Counted from the stretch's first letter, positions 52,171-61,016 are shown. The stretch: DNA of 64,000 bases from CAZGMN01 sp964645765 (GCA_964645765.1 CAZYBE010000007.1:50805-114804), one strand, 5' to 3'. Translations and numbers: made by a program. The notes: a model not told the origin generated them from the letters alone.

Positions 52171-54339
52171 CTTCTCTTCCTCTAAAGTCTTGAGAATCTC
52201 TTTCCAGTCCAGCCACCCTTCTTTTCCTTTTATCCATTTTTCAAACCAGGCAAATTCAGCCTCCATCTTTACTAACTGATAGCGGGGATTCGTGAGGCCA
52301 TGAGGCATTTCAGGATAGACGATGAATTCGGTCGGCACTCCCAGCTTCTTGAGGGCCATGTGCAATTCATCACCCTGCGGCTTTGGAATGCGCCTGTCTT
52401 TTTCTCCGAAATGAATCAGCGTTGGCGTCTTAGCCTTCTTGATGTACTTCAAGGGTGAGACGTCCAGATAGTGGTCCCAGTTATCGTATGGCTTGCCCTT
52501 GAAATAAAATTCACGAGGGTCCTGCTCGTCGGTTTGAGCATAGAGAGAAATCCAGTTCACCGCGCCGGCACCCGTTGAGATGGCCTTGAAACGGTCAGTG
52601 GAGACAAGGGTCCAGTTTGACCAGTGGCCGCCTGCGCTCCAGCCCATCATTCCCAGCTTGTCAGGGTCGGCGATTCCCCTTTGGATGAGATAGTCAACAC
52701 CGGTCATGATATCGTCGAAGGCCTGGCGGAAGTACGCGCCGGCAATCTCCATCCGGAATTTCTCCCCGTACCCTGAAGAGCCGCGGTAATTGGGTTGAAA
52801 GGCAGCATAGCCGTTGGCGGCAAAGACATGGGTGTAGGTTCCGTAGGAGCCTGAGAAGGAATGAGTATAGGCGCTGGCCGGGCCGCCATGAATCTGGACG
52901 ATGAGAGGATAGCGCTTCCCCTGTTCATAATTAAGCGGATAGATGAGGATTCCCTCTATCATCTGGCCGTCACTGCTTTTCCAGGTGATGTTCTCGTACT
53001 CGGCCAAGGAGAGATTCTTGACCTGCGGGTTAGCATCAGTGAGCTTCACCCATCTTTTAGTGTTGGTCAGTGTTTTCATGGTGGCCAGGTAAATGTCGGA
53101 TGGCTGGTGCGCGTCAGAGTAGGAGATAAGGATAAGACCTGTCTCCTTATCCTTGCGGGCAGAGACTGCGGCTCTCTCATCGGTGACCCTCATCGGATTC
53201 GAGCCCTTGGCCGCAGGCAAAGCAAAAAGGTTGGTAGCTGTACCCTCCAAGGCGTTGAAAAAGATGGTGTCTCCTTTTTCACTCCAGAATGAGAGTCCTG
53301 CATCCAGGTCGAAGTTTTCAGGAATCTTGACCATCTCTCCTCCTGTCAGAGGATAAAGATAGATTCGCTCTTTTCTCATGTAGGTGAATTCATCCGGCGC
53401 GACATAAGCCAGCCATTTGTTGTCTGGAGAAAAGCTGAGAGAGCCTTCTGAAACTTGATTTTGAGTCAGCCGCTCAAGTTTTCCGGATTGAAGCTCGAGG
53501 AGATAAACCTCTGAGTCCTCAGGGGTGGCATAGCGGTTTGTGGAAGCGCCTCTGAAAGCGATACGCTGACCGTCATCGGAGATGACGGTTTGCTCGACCG
53601 AAAAGTCGCCAGAGGTGAACCTCTTCTCTTCTTTTTTCTCCACGTCTATCACCCAGAGATGGCTGGGGATTTTGACCGGGTCAACGACCTGGACATTGAA
53701 TCCTTCTTTCATCCTTTTTTTTTCGTTTTCGTCGAACTTATCAGCTGCGATGAAATAGACTTTTTTGCCATCTGGGCTCCAGAACCAGGATTCAACTGGA
53801 GTTTCATGCTTTGTCAGTTGAACGGACTTTTCTCCTGTTTGAGGGAGAATCCAGATTTGCTTTTCCTTATCCTCGCCAGCTAGATAGGCAAGAAAAGAGC
53901 CGTCTTTGTTCCAGTCGAAAGAGACAACTCCAGTCTTGGCTTCTGTAACCTGCCAGGGCTCGCCGCCATCCGGATTCATGAAATAAATCTGGTTCTTTTC
54001 GCCTCGGTCGGAGAGAAAGGAAAAGAAGGCGCTGTCAGGATGCCATTTGGCCGAGGTTTCATTTTTTTTCTTGGTGTAAGTCATCTGCCTCAGAGGCCCG
54101 CTTTGAGTCGAAGCCAGATAGAGGTCGCTGTAGGATTTGTTATCTTTCCAGTCGAGCGAGGAGATTTCATAAAGGAAGTACTGGCCATTATGGGAGAGGT
54201 CACTTCTTCCCACTCTTTTCAGGTTGAGAATGTCCATGAAAGTCATGGCCCTTTTCTGTTCCTGATTAGTTGCTCCATTAAATGGAAGAACGAGCAGAAG
54301 AATAGAGATGAGAAAGAAGGCGAAAGTTAATTTCTTCAT
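52168..54339 (-). CDS. Secreted S9-family peptidase (dipeptidyl-peptidase-like)
   Basis: A 723-residue exported serine peptidase. Signal peptide 1-22 (KLTFAFFLISILLLVLPF), beta-propeller about 35-430 with SHNGQYF, SPDGKKVYFI and SPDNKWLAYV blades, catalytic domain with Ser568 in GWSAGG, Asp648 in FGEKDRR and His680 in PEMPHG. AAGGAGTCAACCG stands before the ATG. Different paralogue from that at 1650: the catalytic domain begins EGILIYPLNYEQGKRYPL and is AFP/DPP-like. Together with the membrane dipeptidase upstream it could finish off short peptides. Confidence 0.93.
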   Translation of the reverse strand: MKKLTFAFFLISILLLVLPFNGATNQEQKRAMTFMDILNLKRVGRSDLSHNGQYFLYEISSLDWKDNKSYSDLYLASTQSGPLRQMTYTKKKNETSAKWHPDSAFFSFLSDRGEKNQIYFMNPDGGEPWQVTEAKTGVVSFDWNKDGSFLAYLAGEDKEKQIWILPQTGEKSVQLTKHETPVESWFWSPDGKKVYFIAADKFDENEKKRMKEGFNVQVVDPVKIPSHLWVIDVEKKEEKRFTSGDFSVEQTVISDDGQRIAFRGASTNRYATPEDSEVYLLELQSGKLERLTQNQVSEGSLSFSPDNKWLAYVAPDEFTYMRKERIYLYPLTGGEMVKIPENFDLDAGLSFWSEKGDTIFFNALEGTATNLFALPAAKGSNPMRVTDERAAVSARKDKETGLILISYSDAHQPSDIYLATMKTLTNTKRWVKLTDANPQVKNLSLAEYENITWKSSDGQMIEGILIYPLNYEQGKRYPLIVQIHGGPASAYTHSFSGSYGTYTHVFAANGYAAFQPNYRGSSGYGEKFRMEIAGAYFRQAFDDIMTGVDYLIQRGIADPDKLGMMGWSAGGHWSNWTLVSTDRFKAISTGAGAVNWISLYAQTDEQDPREFYFKGKPYDNWDHYLDVSPLKYIKKAKTPTLIHFGEKDRRIPKPQGDELHMALKKLGVPTEFIVYPEMPHGLTNPRYQLVKMEAEFAWFEKWIKGKEGWLDWKEILKTLEEEK

Positions 54340-54413
54340 CGGTTGACTCCTTGGTCAAAATATTTTTTAGCCCATTTTAAACGAAAAAAGACAGTCTAGC
54401 AATAAGTGAGCTC

Positions 54414-54583
54414 AGGCTGAGTAGTTCAAAAACACGCAGCTTTTGCCCCAGCGAGGCAAAAGCTGCTCGGTTTCAGGCTTCGCTCATACAAAATGGGGAC
54501 TGTCACTTTTCTTGAGAGGGACAGTCCCCATTTTGTATACCATGCCCGCTCAGCCTTCAAACGGTTTTTGAACCGCTCAGCCT
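54414..54583. repeat. Repeat family A, copy 4, with an inserted family C hairpin
   Basis: Arms AGGCTGAGTAGTTCAAAAAC (54414-54433) and GTTTTTGAACCGCTCAGCCT (54564-54583; two mismatches). The core is that of copy 1 up to CTTCGCTC, then 21 bases are missing and a family C hairpin stands in their place, then ACCATGCCCGCTCAGCC resumes. The rest of 54340-54758 is AT-rich with no recognisable feature except AGAAGGAGAAGAG before 54759. Confidence 0.9.
54486..54538. repeat. Repeat family C, copy 5, nested in repeat A
   Basis: ATACAAAATGGGGACTGTC (54486-54504) and its exact reverse complement (54520-54538), with a 15-base loop. It interrupts the family A copy at 54414, so family C moved or was copied in after A was present. 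Confidence 0.9.
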
Positions 54584-54758
54584 TCGCTCTATGTTGGAAA
54601 AGATATAACACATTTAAGTTCGTTTATGTCATCCAGTCAAATTAAAATTTATTTTCCATCAGAGATAAAAATTATTATTTTAAATTATTTGAATTAACTA
54701 TTTTTTTTTAATAAATTAATGGGACATTGTGCTGAGTTGTTATAGAAGGAGAAGAGAA

Positions 54759-56018
54759 ATGAGGAAAAGAGAAAAATTCATAGTCATGTTTTCCCTGCTC
54801 CTTGCATGTGGAGTGCTGTTTTTCTGTTGCAGAGTTAAGCGGGAAGGCGAGGCTTTTAGACTTAAAGCCAAAGCGATTCACGACAGAGCTCTGACCGTTG
54901 ATACCCACATTGATACTCCTATGCACCTGTTAAGAGAAGGATGGAAAATAGGAGAGCGCCATGACCCTGGCCAAAGGGAAAGCGGGAAGGTTGACCTGCC
55001 TCGAATGGCTGAAGGCGGCCTGGATGCAGCGTTTTTTGCAGTCTTTGTCGGGCAGGGCGAGAGAACGGCCGAGGGCTATGCCCGAGCTGAAGAGCGAGCC
55101 ATGACTTTGCTGGATGCCATTCATAAAATGGCTGAGGATTATCCTCAGCTGGTGGAGATTGCCACTAGCCCTGATGACGCCTACCGTATAGAAAAGGAAG
55201 GGAAGAGGGCGGCTTTCATCGGGATGGAGAATGGCTATCCCATCGGCAAAGACCTTTCTCTCTTGGAGGAATATTATAAAAGGGGAATCCGTTATCTCAC
55301 CCTCTGCCACACTCAAGATAATGACCTCTGCGATTCCTCCACGGACAGGCAAAACCCTGAGGATAATGGACTGAGTGATTTCGGTAAAGAGGTTGTTGCT
55401 GAATGCAACCGACTAGGAGTCATGGTCGATGTCTCTCATATTTCTGATAAATCATTTTTTGATGTGCTTAAGGTCACAAAAGCGCCGGTCGTTGCTTCCC
55501 ATTCCGGCGTCCGGGCTATCTGTGATGTTCAAAGAAATCTCTCGGATGAGATGCTCAACCAATTGGCTTTGAACGGAGGCGTCATCCAGGTTTGTTTTGT
55601 CTCCAGCTATCTCAAGAAAGAAAAGCCGAATCCAGAAAGAGATAAGGCCCTTGAAGCACTCAGAGAGAAATACGGCTCCCGCCGTGATATCAGGGATGAG
55701 GCGACGCTGACCAAGATGCGCGAGGAATATGCAGCCATTTTGGAGAAGTATCCTGTGGAAAGGGCCAAAGTTAAGGACTTGGTTGACCATATCGACCATG
55801 TCGTCAAGTTGGTCGGAATGGATTATGTCGGAATAGGCACGGATTTTGATGGAGGAGGGGAGGTCGACGGCTGTGAGGAAGTCAGCCAGATGCCCCGTAT
55901 CACCGAGGAGCTTCTTAGCCGCGGCTATTCGGAAGAAGATATCCGAAAGATTTGGGGCGGGAATTTGATGCGCGTCTTCAGAAAAATCATAGAAATAGCA
56001 GAAAAAGGCCATTCTTAA
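54759..56018 (+). CDS. Membrane dipeptidase (peptidase M19)
   Basis: Zinc dipeptidase of the renal dipeptidase family, 419 residues. ATG 54759 follows AGAAGGAGAAGAG; a start 30 bases upstream is less supported. An N-terminal hydrophobic segment (FIVMFSLLLACGVLFFCC) anchors or exports it. Zinc ligands: DTHIDTP (His-x-Asp), GMENGYP (bridging Glu), VDVSHISD and ASHSGVRAICDVQRN (two His and an Arg), and GIGTDFDGG. It splits dipeptides, including D-residues; it complements the neighbouring S9 peptidase, which runs divergently. Confidence 0.93.
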   Translation: MRKREKFIVMFSLLLACGVLFFCCRVKREGEAFRLKAKAIHDRALTVDTHIDTPMHLLREGWKIGERHDPGQRESGKVDLPRMAEGGLDAAFFAVFVGQGERTAEGYARAEERAMTLLDAIHKMAEDYPQLVEIATSPDDAYRIEKEGKRAAFIGMENGYPIGKDLSLLEEYYKRGIRYLTLCHTQDNDLCDSSTDRQNPEDNGLSDFGKEVVAECNRLGVMVDVSHISDKSFFDVLKVTKAPVVASHSGVRAICDVQRNLSDEMLNQLALNGGVIQVCFVSSYLKKEKPNPERDKALEALREKYGSRRDIRDEATLTKMREEYAAILEKYPVERAKVKDLVDHIDHVVKLVGMDYVGIGTDFDGGGEVDGCEEVSQMPRITEELLSRGYSEEDIRKIWGGNLMRVFRKIIEIAEKGHS

Positions 56019-56056
56019 GTTTCCCCCTTGCATTGTCTTTGAACAACTAGCCCTTC

Positions 56057-56075
56057 CTGTAAAATAATTTTACAG
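56057..56075. promoter_or_regulatory. 19-bp perfect palindrome, candidate activator site
   Basis: CTGTAAAATAATTTTACAG, perfect about a central A. It lies 75-93 bases upstream of the -24 element at 56151, the usual distance for a sigma-54 activator binding site. A related TGTAAA...TTTACA palindrome is at 60998. Confidence 0.5.
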
Positions 56076-56149
56076 AAAAAACGTTTTGTCCCGCTGTTTT
56101 TTTCTTTCCTAATTTGCTCTTATTGAAGGAATTAGCAATTAAAGCCAGT

Positions 56150-56165
56150 TGGCATAAAAATTGCC
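56150..56165 (+). promoter_or_regulatory. Sigma-54 promoter of the SBP-kinase-activator operon
   Basis: TGGCATAAAAATTGCC: GG (56151-56152), 10 bases, GC (56163-56164), matching TGGCAY-N5-TTGC fully. The ATG at 56216 follows about 50 bases later. The operon's last gene encodes a sigma-54 activator, so self-activation is likely. Confidence 0.7.
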
Positions 56166-56215
56166 TTTAAGTTGCTATAACTTTTAGAATAATTTATCAT
56201 TTAAGGAAAGTGATT

Positions 56216-57808
56216 ATGGTCAAGAAAGCTCAGTTCCATATCTTTTGCCTCTTTCTTTTCATGCTCTTTTTGTTCCCCCTGGTCAGTTTAGGACAAAAGA
56301 CAAACAACAGACCTCGCTCTGGAGGAGTCTTTCATCTGAAAGCATTTACCAACGAATTTAGAATGCAGCTTGACCCGGCAAGCCCTGATTCTTTTATTTT
56401 CCTCTCAGAACAGCTCTTTGATGGCCTGGTCAGGTTGGATAAGAACTTGAACATCGTTCCCCATCTAGCGGAGTATTGGGCAATCTCTTCCGACGGCATA
56501 ACATACACTTTTTATTTGAGAAAAGGAGCCAGGTTTCACCATGGGAGCGAGCTTACAGCCGAAGATGTGAAATTTTCCCTGGAGCGGCTTCTCGACTCCA
56601 AGCTCCATTTCCCTTATCACCAGTATTTCTTGAACACTGTGGTTGGAGCAAAAGATTTTTGGGAAGGAAAGGCCAAAGAAGTTTCAGGATTCAGGGTCAC
56701 AGATAAATACACATTCGAGGTTCAGTGGATAAAACCATTTGTCTCTGCCTTGAGCCTGATGAGCATGCATTTTTGTAAAATCCTTCCACGAGAGCTTGTC
56801 CTTGACAAGGGAAAAGGATTTTTCTTCAAGCCGTCAGGAACGGGCCCCTTTGTCTTTGACTCCTGGTTAAGGAATACGAGGCTGGATATCATCGGAGTCA
56901 GGCTGGTCAGAAATGCAGAGTATTTTGGCGGAAAGCCTTATTTGGAAGGCATAGAGTTCAGTCCTTTATTCACTCTCGAGCATTTTTTGGGTGGGGAGAT
57001 AGAATCTATCCCGGTCCTTTCCGAGAAGCTATTGCGGTCCAATTATCAGATTTTTGAGAATGGCTTGCTTCATCCTGTGTTTTTGGGGATGAGCTGCCAC
57101 ATCCCTCCCTTTAGTCGGGCGCCTGTCCGCAAGGCCATCGCCTTCGCCATCAACAAAGGAGAGATTGCTCGAGCAGCCTACGGTGTAAGTTATGTTCTCC
57201 AGGTGACAAATAACTACATCCCTCCTCGATTGCCAGGATTTTTCCCCAAAGACGATGAAATGAGCTTTGACCTCGAACAGGCAAAAATGCTGCTCCAAGA
57301 AGCAGGCTTCTCGCCTGAGAACAGGTTTCCGGCAGTCACTCTATTCCTCGATTCTCCAAGAACAGAAAGTAAGCTCAGAATCTACAAAGAATTTCGTAGG
57401 CAGCTCGAAGCTCTTGGGATAAGATTAAGGCTAAGTTTTTATAAATCAACCGAGGAAATAATGAGTTTTAAAGAGCCGTATCTGGTTCTGAGTGAGAGGG
57501 TGATGACCTTTCCTGACCCTGAAGCTTTCATCAAGCCTCTCTTTTACTCAAATTCCGAATTCAATATTTTTCGTTATTTCAATCCGGAAGTGGATGCTCT
57601 CTTACAGGAGGCTGAAGTCGAGCCGAGCTGGACAAAGAGGATTGGTCTTTTCCATCAAATCGAGCAGATTCTCGCTTCCGATGTTCCGGCTATTCCTCTT
57701 TTTTCTATACAGAACAGGGTGGCCATGCAACCCTATGTCAGGGGAGTGGAAGTCCCTCCCCTTGGTTTTTATTACCTGGACGCCAAGAAAATATGGCTGG
57801 ATAGATAG
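56216..57808 (+). CDS. ABC-type peptide-binding protein (SBP family 5), sensor partner candidate
   Basis: Periplasmic solute-binding protein of the oligopeptide/nickel family, 530 residues. ATG 56216 is 8 bases after AAGGA. Signal peptide about 1-30 (FHIFCLFLFMLFLFPLVSLG), then FHLKAFTNEFRMQLDPA, the family signature LAEYWAISSDGITYTFYLRKGARFHHG, and the C-terminal GFYYLDAKKIW. There are no permease or ATPase genes nearby; instead its stop codon touches the start of a histidine kinase gene. A ligand-sensing role for the kinase is therefore more likely than transport (inference). Confidence 0.88.
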   Translation: MVKKAQFHIFCLFLFMLFLFPLVSLGQKTNNRPRSGGVFHLKAFTNEFRMQLDPASPDSFIFLSEQLFDGLVRLDKNLNIVPHLAEYWAISSDGITYTFYLRKGARFHHGSELTAEDVKFSLERLLDSKLHFPYHQYFLNTVVGAKDFWEGKAKEVSGFRVTDKYTFEVQWIKPFVSALSLMSMHFCKILPRELVLDKGKGFFFKPSGTGPFVFDSWLRNTRLDIIGVRLVRNAEYFGGKPYLEGIEFSPLFTLEHFLGGEIESIPVLSEKLLRSNYQIFENGLLHPVFLGMSCHIPPFSRAPVRKAIAFAINKGEIARAAYGVSYVLQVTNNYIPPRLPGFFPKDDEMSFDLEQAKMLLQEAGFSPENRFPAVTLFLDSPRTESKLRIYKEFRRQLEALGIRLRLSFYKSTEEIMSFKEPYLVLSERVMTFPDPEAFIKPLFYSNSEFNIFRYFNPEVDALLQEAEVEPSWTKRIGLFHQIEQILASDVPAIPLFSIQNRVAMQPYVRGVEVPPLGFYYLDAKKIWLDR

Positions 57809-59278
57809 ATGAAAGTCCGATTCCACACTTCCCTCAAGACGAGGTTCATGTTTTCTGTCATTGGCTTGCTCATCGTGCTTGTGGGTTCGGTTATCTTTGT
57901 CATCGAGCAGCGAGAGGTGAAAGCCATTTTTGAGGAACAGAAGAACAAGGGAGTATTGATTGCCAAGAACATTGCCAACCTCAATTACTATCCTTTTGTT
58001 TACTGGGATAGGAATGCGGTAAAGGAAAACATCGAAGCGCAGATAAATGAGAAGCTCATCTATGTCATCTTTTACGACCGCACCAGCAAGCCTTTTGTGG
58101 CCAATGATTTCATAAAAGATTATGAAGAAATCTATAACCTCAGCTGGCTCAAGGCAGAGGCTGACGAAAAGGTTTATTTTTTTGAATCCAAAAAGCTCAA
58201 GGACAAGGTGTCAGGAAAAGTTCTCAGAATACTTGAAATTGAGGTTCCAATCATAGTCGCCGGTTCTCCGACGAAATGGGGTTCGATAAAGATCGGACTT
58301 TCGCTGGAGGAGATGCTCAAAGAGATTCAAAAAACCCGCATGATGCTGATCCTGATCGGTCTTGTTGGACTGGCTATCAGCGTGGGCGGAACGGCCCTAT
58401 TATCAAGAGGCATAACAGGACCCTTGAAAAAATTGGTGGATGCTATGGTGAAGATTTCTAAAGGAGAATTCACTCAGCAAATAGACATCGACTCAAAGGA
58501 TGAGATCGGAAATTTAGCCCAGAGCTTCAATGATATGAGTTATCAGCTTCTCTTGACAAGGAAAAGAATGGAGGAGGCTAACAAAAAGTTGATTCAGGCA
58601 GAGAAGCTGGCTTCCATCGGCCGCATCTCTGCAGGAATCGCCCATGAGATCCGCAATCCCCTGACATCCGTCAAGTTGAACATCCAGAAGCTTTCTCAGA
58701 GCGACCGCTTGGATGAGATAGAGAAAGAGCATTTGAGCCTGTCCCAAGAAGGAATCGTCCAGATGGAGAAGTTTATCAAAGACCTTCTGGATTTCACTCG
58801 AGCTTCTGAATTGAATTTGAATCATTTTTCTATCGAACAAATCCTCGACGAGTCGATAAAAATCGTTGCCGATTCTCTGGAGCTGAAAAAGATCGTTCTG
58901 AAGAAAGATTACGAGCAGGGTTTGCCCAAGGTTCTTGTCGATGGAGATAAGATGAGGCAGGTCTTCTTGAATGTTCTGCGAAATGCCTATGAAACCGCAG
59001 AGGAGGGAGGAAGGATAAAGATTTCCCTCTCGCTTTTGAAGGACGAATCAGGAAAAAAGATTAAAGTTGAAATAGCCGACAACGGCAGCGGGATTCCTCC
59101 AGAAAAAAGGGAGATTATTTTTGAACCCTTTTACACCACCAAATCCTCTGGGATTGGATTGGGCTTGCCTAATGCCAGAAAGATTATTGAACAACATAAG
59201 GGCTCGATAAAAGTTAAGGATGATTTCAAGCAAGGAGCCTGTTTTGAAATTCTTATTCCCTGCGAGGGAGAAAGATGA
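57809..59278 (+). CDS. Sensor histidine kinase
   Basis: A 489-residue inner-membrane kinase: transmembrane helix 14-33, periplasmic sensor region about 34-175 (single-Cache-like, with FYDRTSKPFVAND), second helix about 177-198, HAMP 199-252, HisKA with phospho-acceptor His279 in GIAHEIRNP, and HATPase_c with NVLRNAYETAEEGG, DNGSGIPPEKRE and the G-box GIGLGLPNARKI. It starts on the base after the SBP stop codon and overlaps the response regulator by 4 bases. The cognate partner is the activator that follows. Confidence 0.93.
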   Translation: MKVRFHTSLKTRFMFSVIGLLIVLVGSVIFVIEQREVKAIFEEQKNKGVLIAKNIANLNYYPFVYWDRNAVKENIEAQINEKLIYVIFYDRTSKPFVANDFIKDYEEIYNLSWLKAEADEKVYFFESKKLKDKVSGKVLRILEIEVPIIVAGSPTKWGSIKIGLSLEEMLKEIQKTRMMLILIGLVGLAISVGGTALLSRGITGPLKKLVDAMVKISKGEFTQQIDIDSKDEIGNLAQSFNDMSYQLLLTRKRMEEANKKLIQAEKLASIGRISAGIAHEIRNPLTSVKLNIQKLSQSDRLDEIEKEHLSLSQEGIVQMEKFIKDLLDFTRASELNLNHFSIEQILDESIKIVADSLELKKIVLKKDYEQGLPKVLVDGDKMRQVFLNVLRNAYETAEEGGRIKISLSLLKDESGKKIKVEIADNGSGIPPEKREIIFEPFYTTKSSGIGLGLPNARKIIEQHKGSIKVKDDFKQGACFEILIPCEGER

Positions 59279-60609
59279 AATCAATCTTAGTCATCGACGA
59301 TGATCCTTTAGTTGGAAAAACTCTCTCCTCTCATCTAAGCCGAAGGGGCTATGAGGTTCTCTTGGCTGAAAATGGGGAGGAAGGACTTCTGAAGTACGGG
59401 GAAAGCTGTCCAGACCTGGTCATACTCGATATTCGACTTCCGGATAAAGATGGCCTTGAAGTCTTAGGCAAGATAAAAGAAAAGAACAAAAATGCCTGCA
59501 TCATCATCATGACGGCTTATGATGATATGAAAACAACCGTTGAGGCTATAAAATTAGGCGCTTTCGAATATCTGGTCAAACCTTTGGACCATGTCGAGCT
59601 GGATTTGACGGTCGACAAGGCTTTTCAGATCAAGAGCCTGGAAGAGAAAGTCAGCTACATGATGGAGGAGAAACAGAAAGAATACACCATCGATAACATC
59701 ATCGGGCATTCTGCGCCTATAAGGCAGGTCTTTAAGCTCATCGGCTCTGTCGCCAATTCAAGGACCAATGTTCTCATCCAGGGTGAGAGTGGAACAGGAA
59801 AGGAACTCGTGGCTAAAGCCGTTCACTACAACAGCCCTTATCGAGACGAGCCCTTTATTGTCATCAATTGCTCGGCAATTACCGACACTCTCTTGGAGAG
59901 CGAGCTCTTCGGCCATGTCAAAGGAGCTTTCACCGATGCTGTTTGCGAAACCAGAGGGAAGTTTGAGATCGCAGGCAAGGGAACACTCTTCCTGGATGAA
60001 ATCGGGGATATTTCTGCGAATCTCCAGGCGAAGCTTCTGCGGGTGATTGAGACAAGGGATTTCATGAAAGTCGGAGGGGAGAAAATCCTGAAAACCCAGG
60101 CGAGAATCATAGCTGCTACCAACCAGGATATAAAATCCCTTGTTGAGAAGGGAAAGTTGAGAGAGGACCTTTACTACCGCCTGAAAGTTGTGGAAATAAC
60201 ATTGCCCCCGCTTCGTGAACGGAAAGAAGATATTCCAGAGTTAGTGCCCTATCTTTTGGAGAAGATAAATCGCAAATTGCGGAAGAACGTGAGGAAAATT
60301 CCTCCTGAAGTCATGAAGCTCTTGGTCAACCACCCCTGGAAAGGGAACGTCAGAGAGCTGGAGAATGCCCTAACTCGAGCCGCCATCCTGGCTAAGGGCG
60401 ATGTGATTCTGGAGGAAAATCTGCCTCTTGAGCCAGCAGAGAAGAAGCTCTTTCTCAAGGAGCTTGTCGCTTTAAGAGAAATCGAAAAGAATTATATTCA
60501 GCACGTCCTAAAGGCAACAAAAGGGAATAAAACCAAGGCCAGCCAAATCTTGCAGATCAGCCGCCCTACCCTTGATAGGAAGATCAAGGAATATGGGCTG
60601 GAGGTTTAG
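59275..60609 (+). CDS. Sigma-54-dependent response regulator (NtrC family)
   Basis: Transcriptional activator of 444 residues: receiver domain with phosphorylation site Asp52 (LDIRLPDKDG) and conserved Lys102 (VKPL); AAA+ domain with Walker A GESGTGKE at 170-177, the sigma-54 contact loop GAFTDA (a common GAFTGA variant), Walker B LFLDEIGDIS; and a C-terminal Fis-type HTH (NKTKASQILQISRPTLDRKI). ATG overlaps the kinase stop codon. It should activate the sigma-54 promoter at 56150 and possibly those at 9429 and 61250. Confidence 0.95.
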   Translation: MKSILVIDDDPLVGKTLSSHLSRRGYEVLLAENGEEGLLKYGESCPDLVILDIRLPDKDGLEVLGKIKEKNKNACIIIMTAYDDMKTTVEAIKLGAFEYLVKPLDHVELDLTVDKAFQIKSLEEKVSYMMEEKQKEYTIDNIIGHSAPIRQVFKLIGSVANSRTNVLIQGESGTGKELVAKAVHYNSPYRDEPFIVINCSAITDTLLESELFGHVKGAFTDAVCETRGKFEIAGKGTLFLDEIGDISANLQAKLLRVIETRDFMKVGGEKILKTQARIIAATNQDIKSLVEKGKLREDLYYRLKVVEITLPPLRERKEDIPELVPYLLEKINRKLRKNVRKIPPEVMKLLVNHPWKGNVRELENALTRAAILAKGDVILEENLPLEPAEKKLFLKELVALREIEKNYIQHVLKATKGNKTKASQILQISRPTLDRKIKEYGLEV

Positions 60610-60973
60610 AGATCAGGCTGGATGCCGAGAAAATCCTTTGAATAGCTCAGGCAGAGTGGTTCGTCAGCACACCGCTTTTGCCCCAGCGAGGCAAAAGCGG
60701 CTTGGTTCAAGGCTTCGTTGCTTTGCCCATCGGCAAAGCAGCGGGGGGTTCCAAGGGGGTATGACCCCTTGGTCGCAGGACGCTTTGAAGCGTCCGAGAA
60801 GGGGAGGCAGCGGAAGCGTTGGAAGGGGGAACGCGAAGCGGTTCCCCCTCCAAGGTCGCTCTCCTCTCCCTTCGGTCGAGGAACCATGCCCGCTCAGCCT
60901 TTCACACAGCTTCCTCACCACTCTGCCTTCGCAATGCGAAGCCTGCATGTTTTCTAAACACCCAGCCTGATCT
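60610..60973. repeat. Repeat family A, copy 5: nested and expanded mosaic of hairpins
   Basis: Outer arms AGATCAGGCTGG (60610-60621) and exact complement (60962-60973) enclose inner arms AGGCAGAGTGGT (60649-60660) and exact complement (60917-60928). The core carries a roughly 140-base insert built from hairpins: GCTTTGCC/GGCAAAGC, CCAAGGGG/CCCCTTGG, GGACGCTT/AAGCGTCC and GGGGGAAC/GGTTCCCC. The normal core CTCTCCTCTCCCTTCGGTCG follows. It begins on the base after the regulator's stop codon and probably ends its transcript. Short open frames here are not genes. Confidence 0.88.
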
Positions 60974-60997
60974 TTTTAAATTGAGGGTGAATTTGAA

Positions 60998-61016
60998 GGT
61001 GTAAACGTTTTACACC
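60998..61016. promoter_or_regulatory. Palindrome, candidate activator site
   Basis: GGTGTAAACGTTTTACACC: two perfect 8-base arms around CGT. A second imperfect palindrome, CTGATG...CATCAG, follows at 61017-61040. Located about 235 bases upstream of the -24 element at 61251. Shares TGTAAA...TTTACA with the site at 56057. The rest of 61040-61250 shows nothing I can name. Confidence 0.4.

Noticed and set aside
55452..56033. 193-codon open frame opposite the membrane dipeptidase
   Set aside because: Antisense to conserved zinc-site sequence; no promoter or ribosome-binding site.
59275..60609. GAFTDA instead of GAFTGA in the activator as a loss-of-function sign
   Set aside because: This variant is, to my knowledge, common in NtrC-type activators; Walker motifs and HTH are intact.
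60572..60970. 132-codon open frame spanning the repeat after the activator gene
   Set aside because: Consists of the palindromic repeat A copy 5; no similarity to a protein is expected from hairpin DNA.
4824..60973. Repeated elements as a CRISPR array
   Set aside because: Copies are kilobases apart, with no regular spacers and no cas genes.
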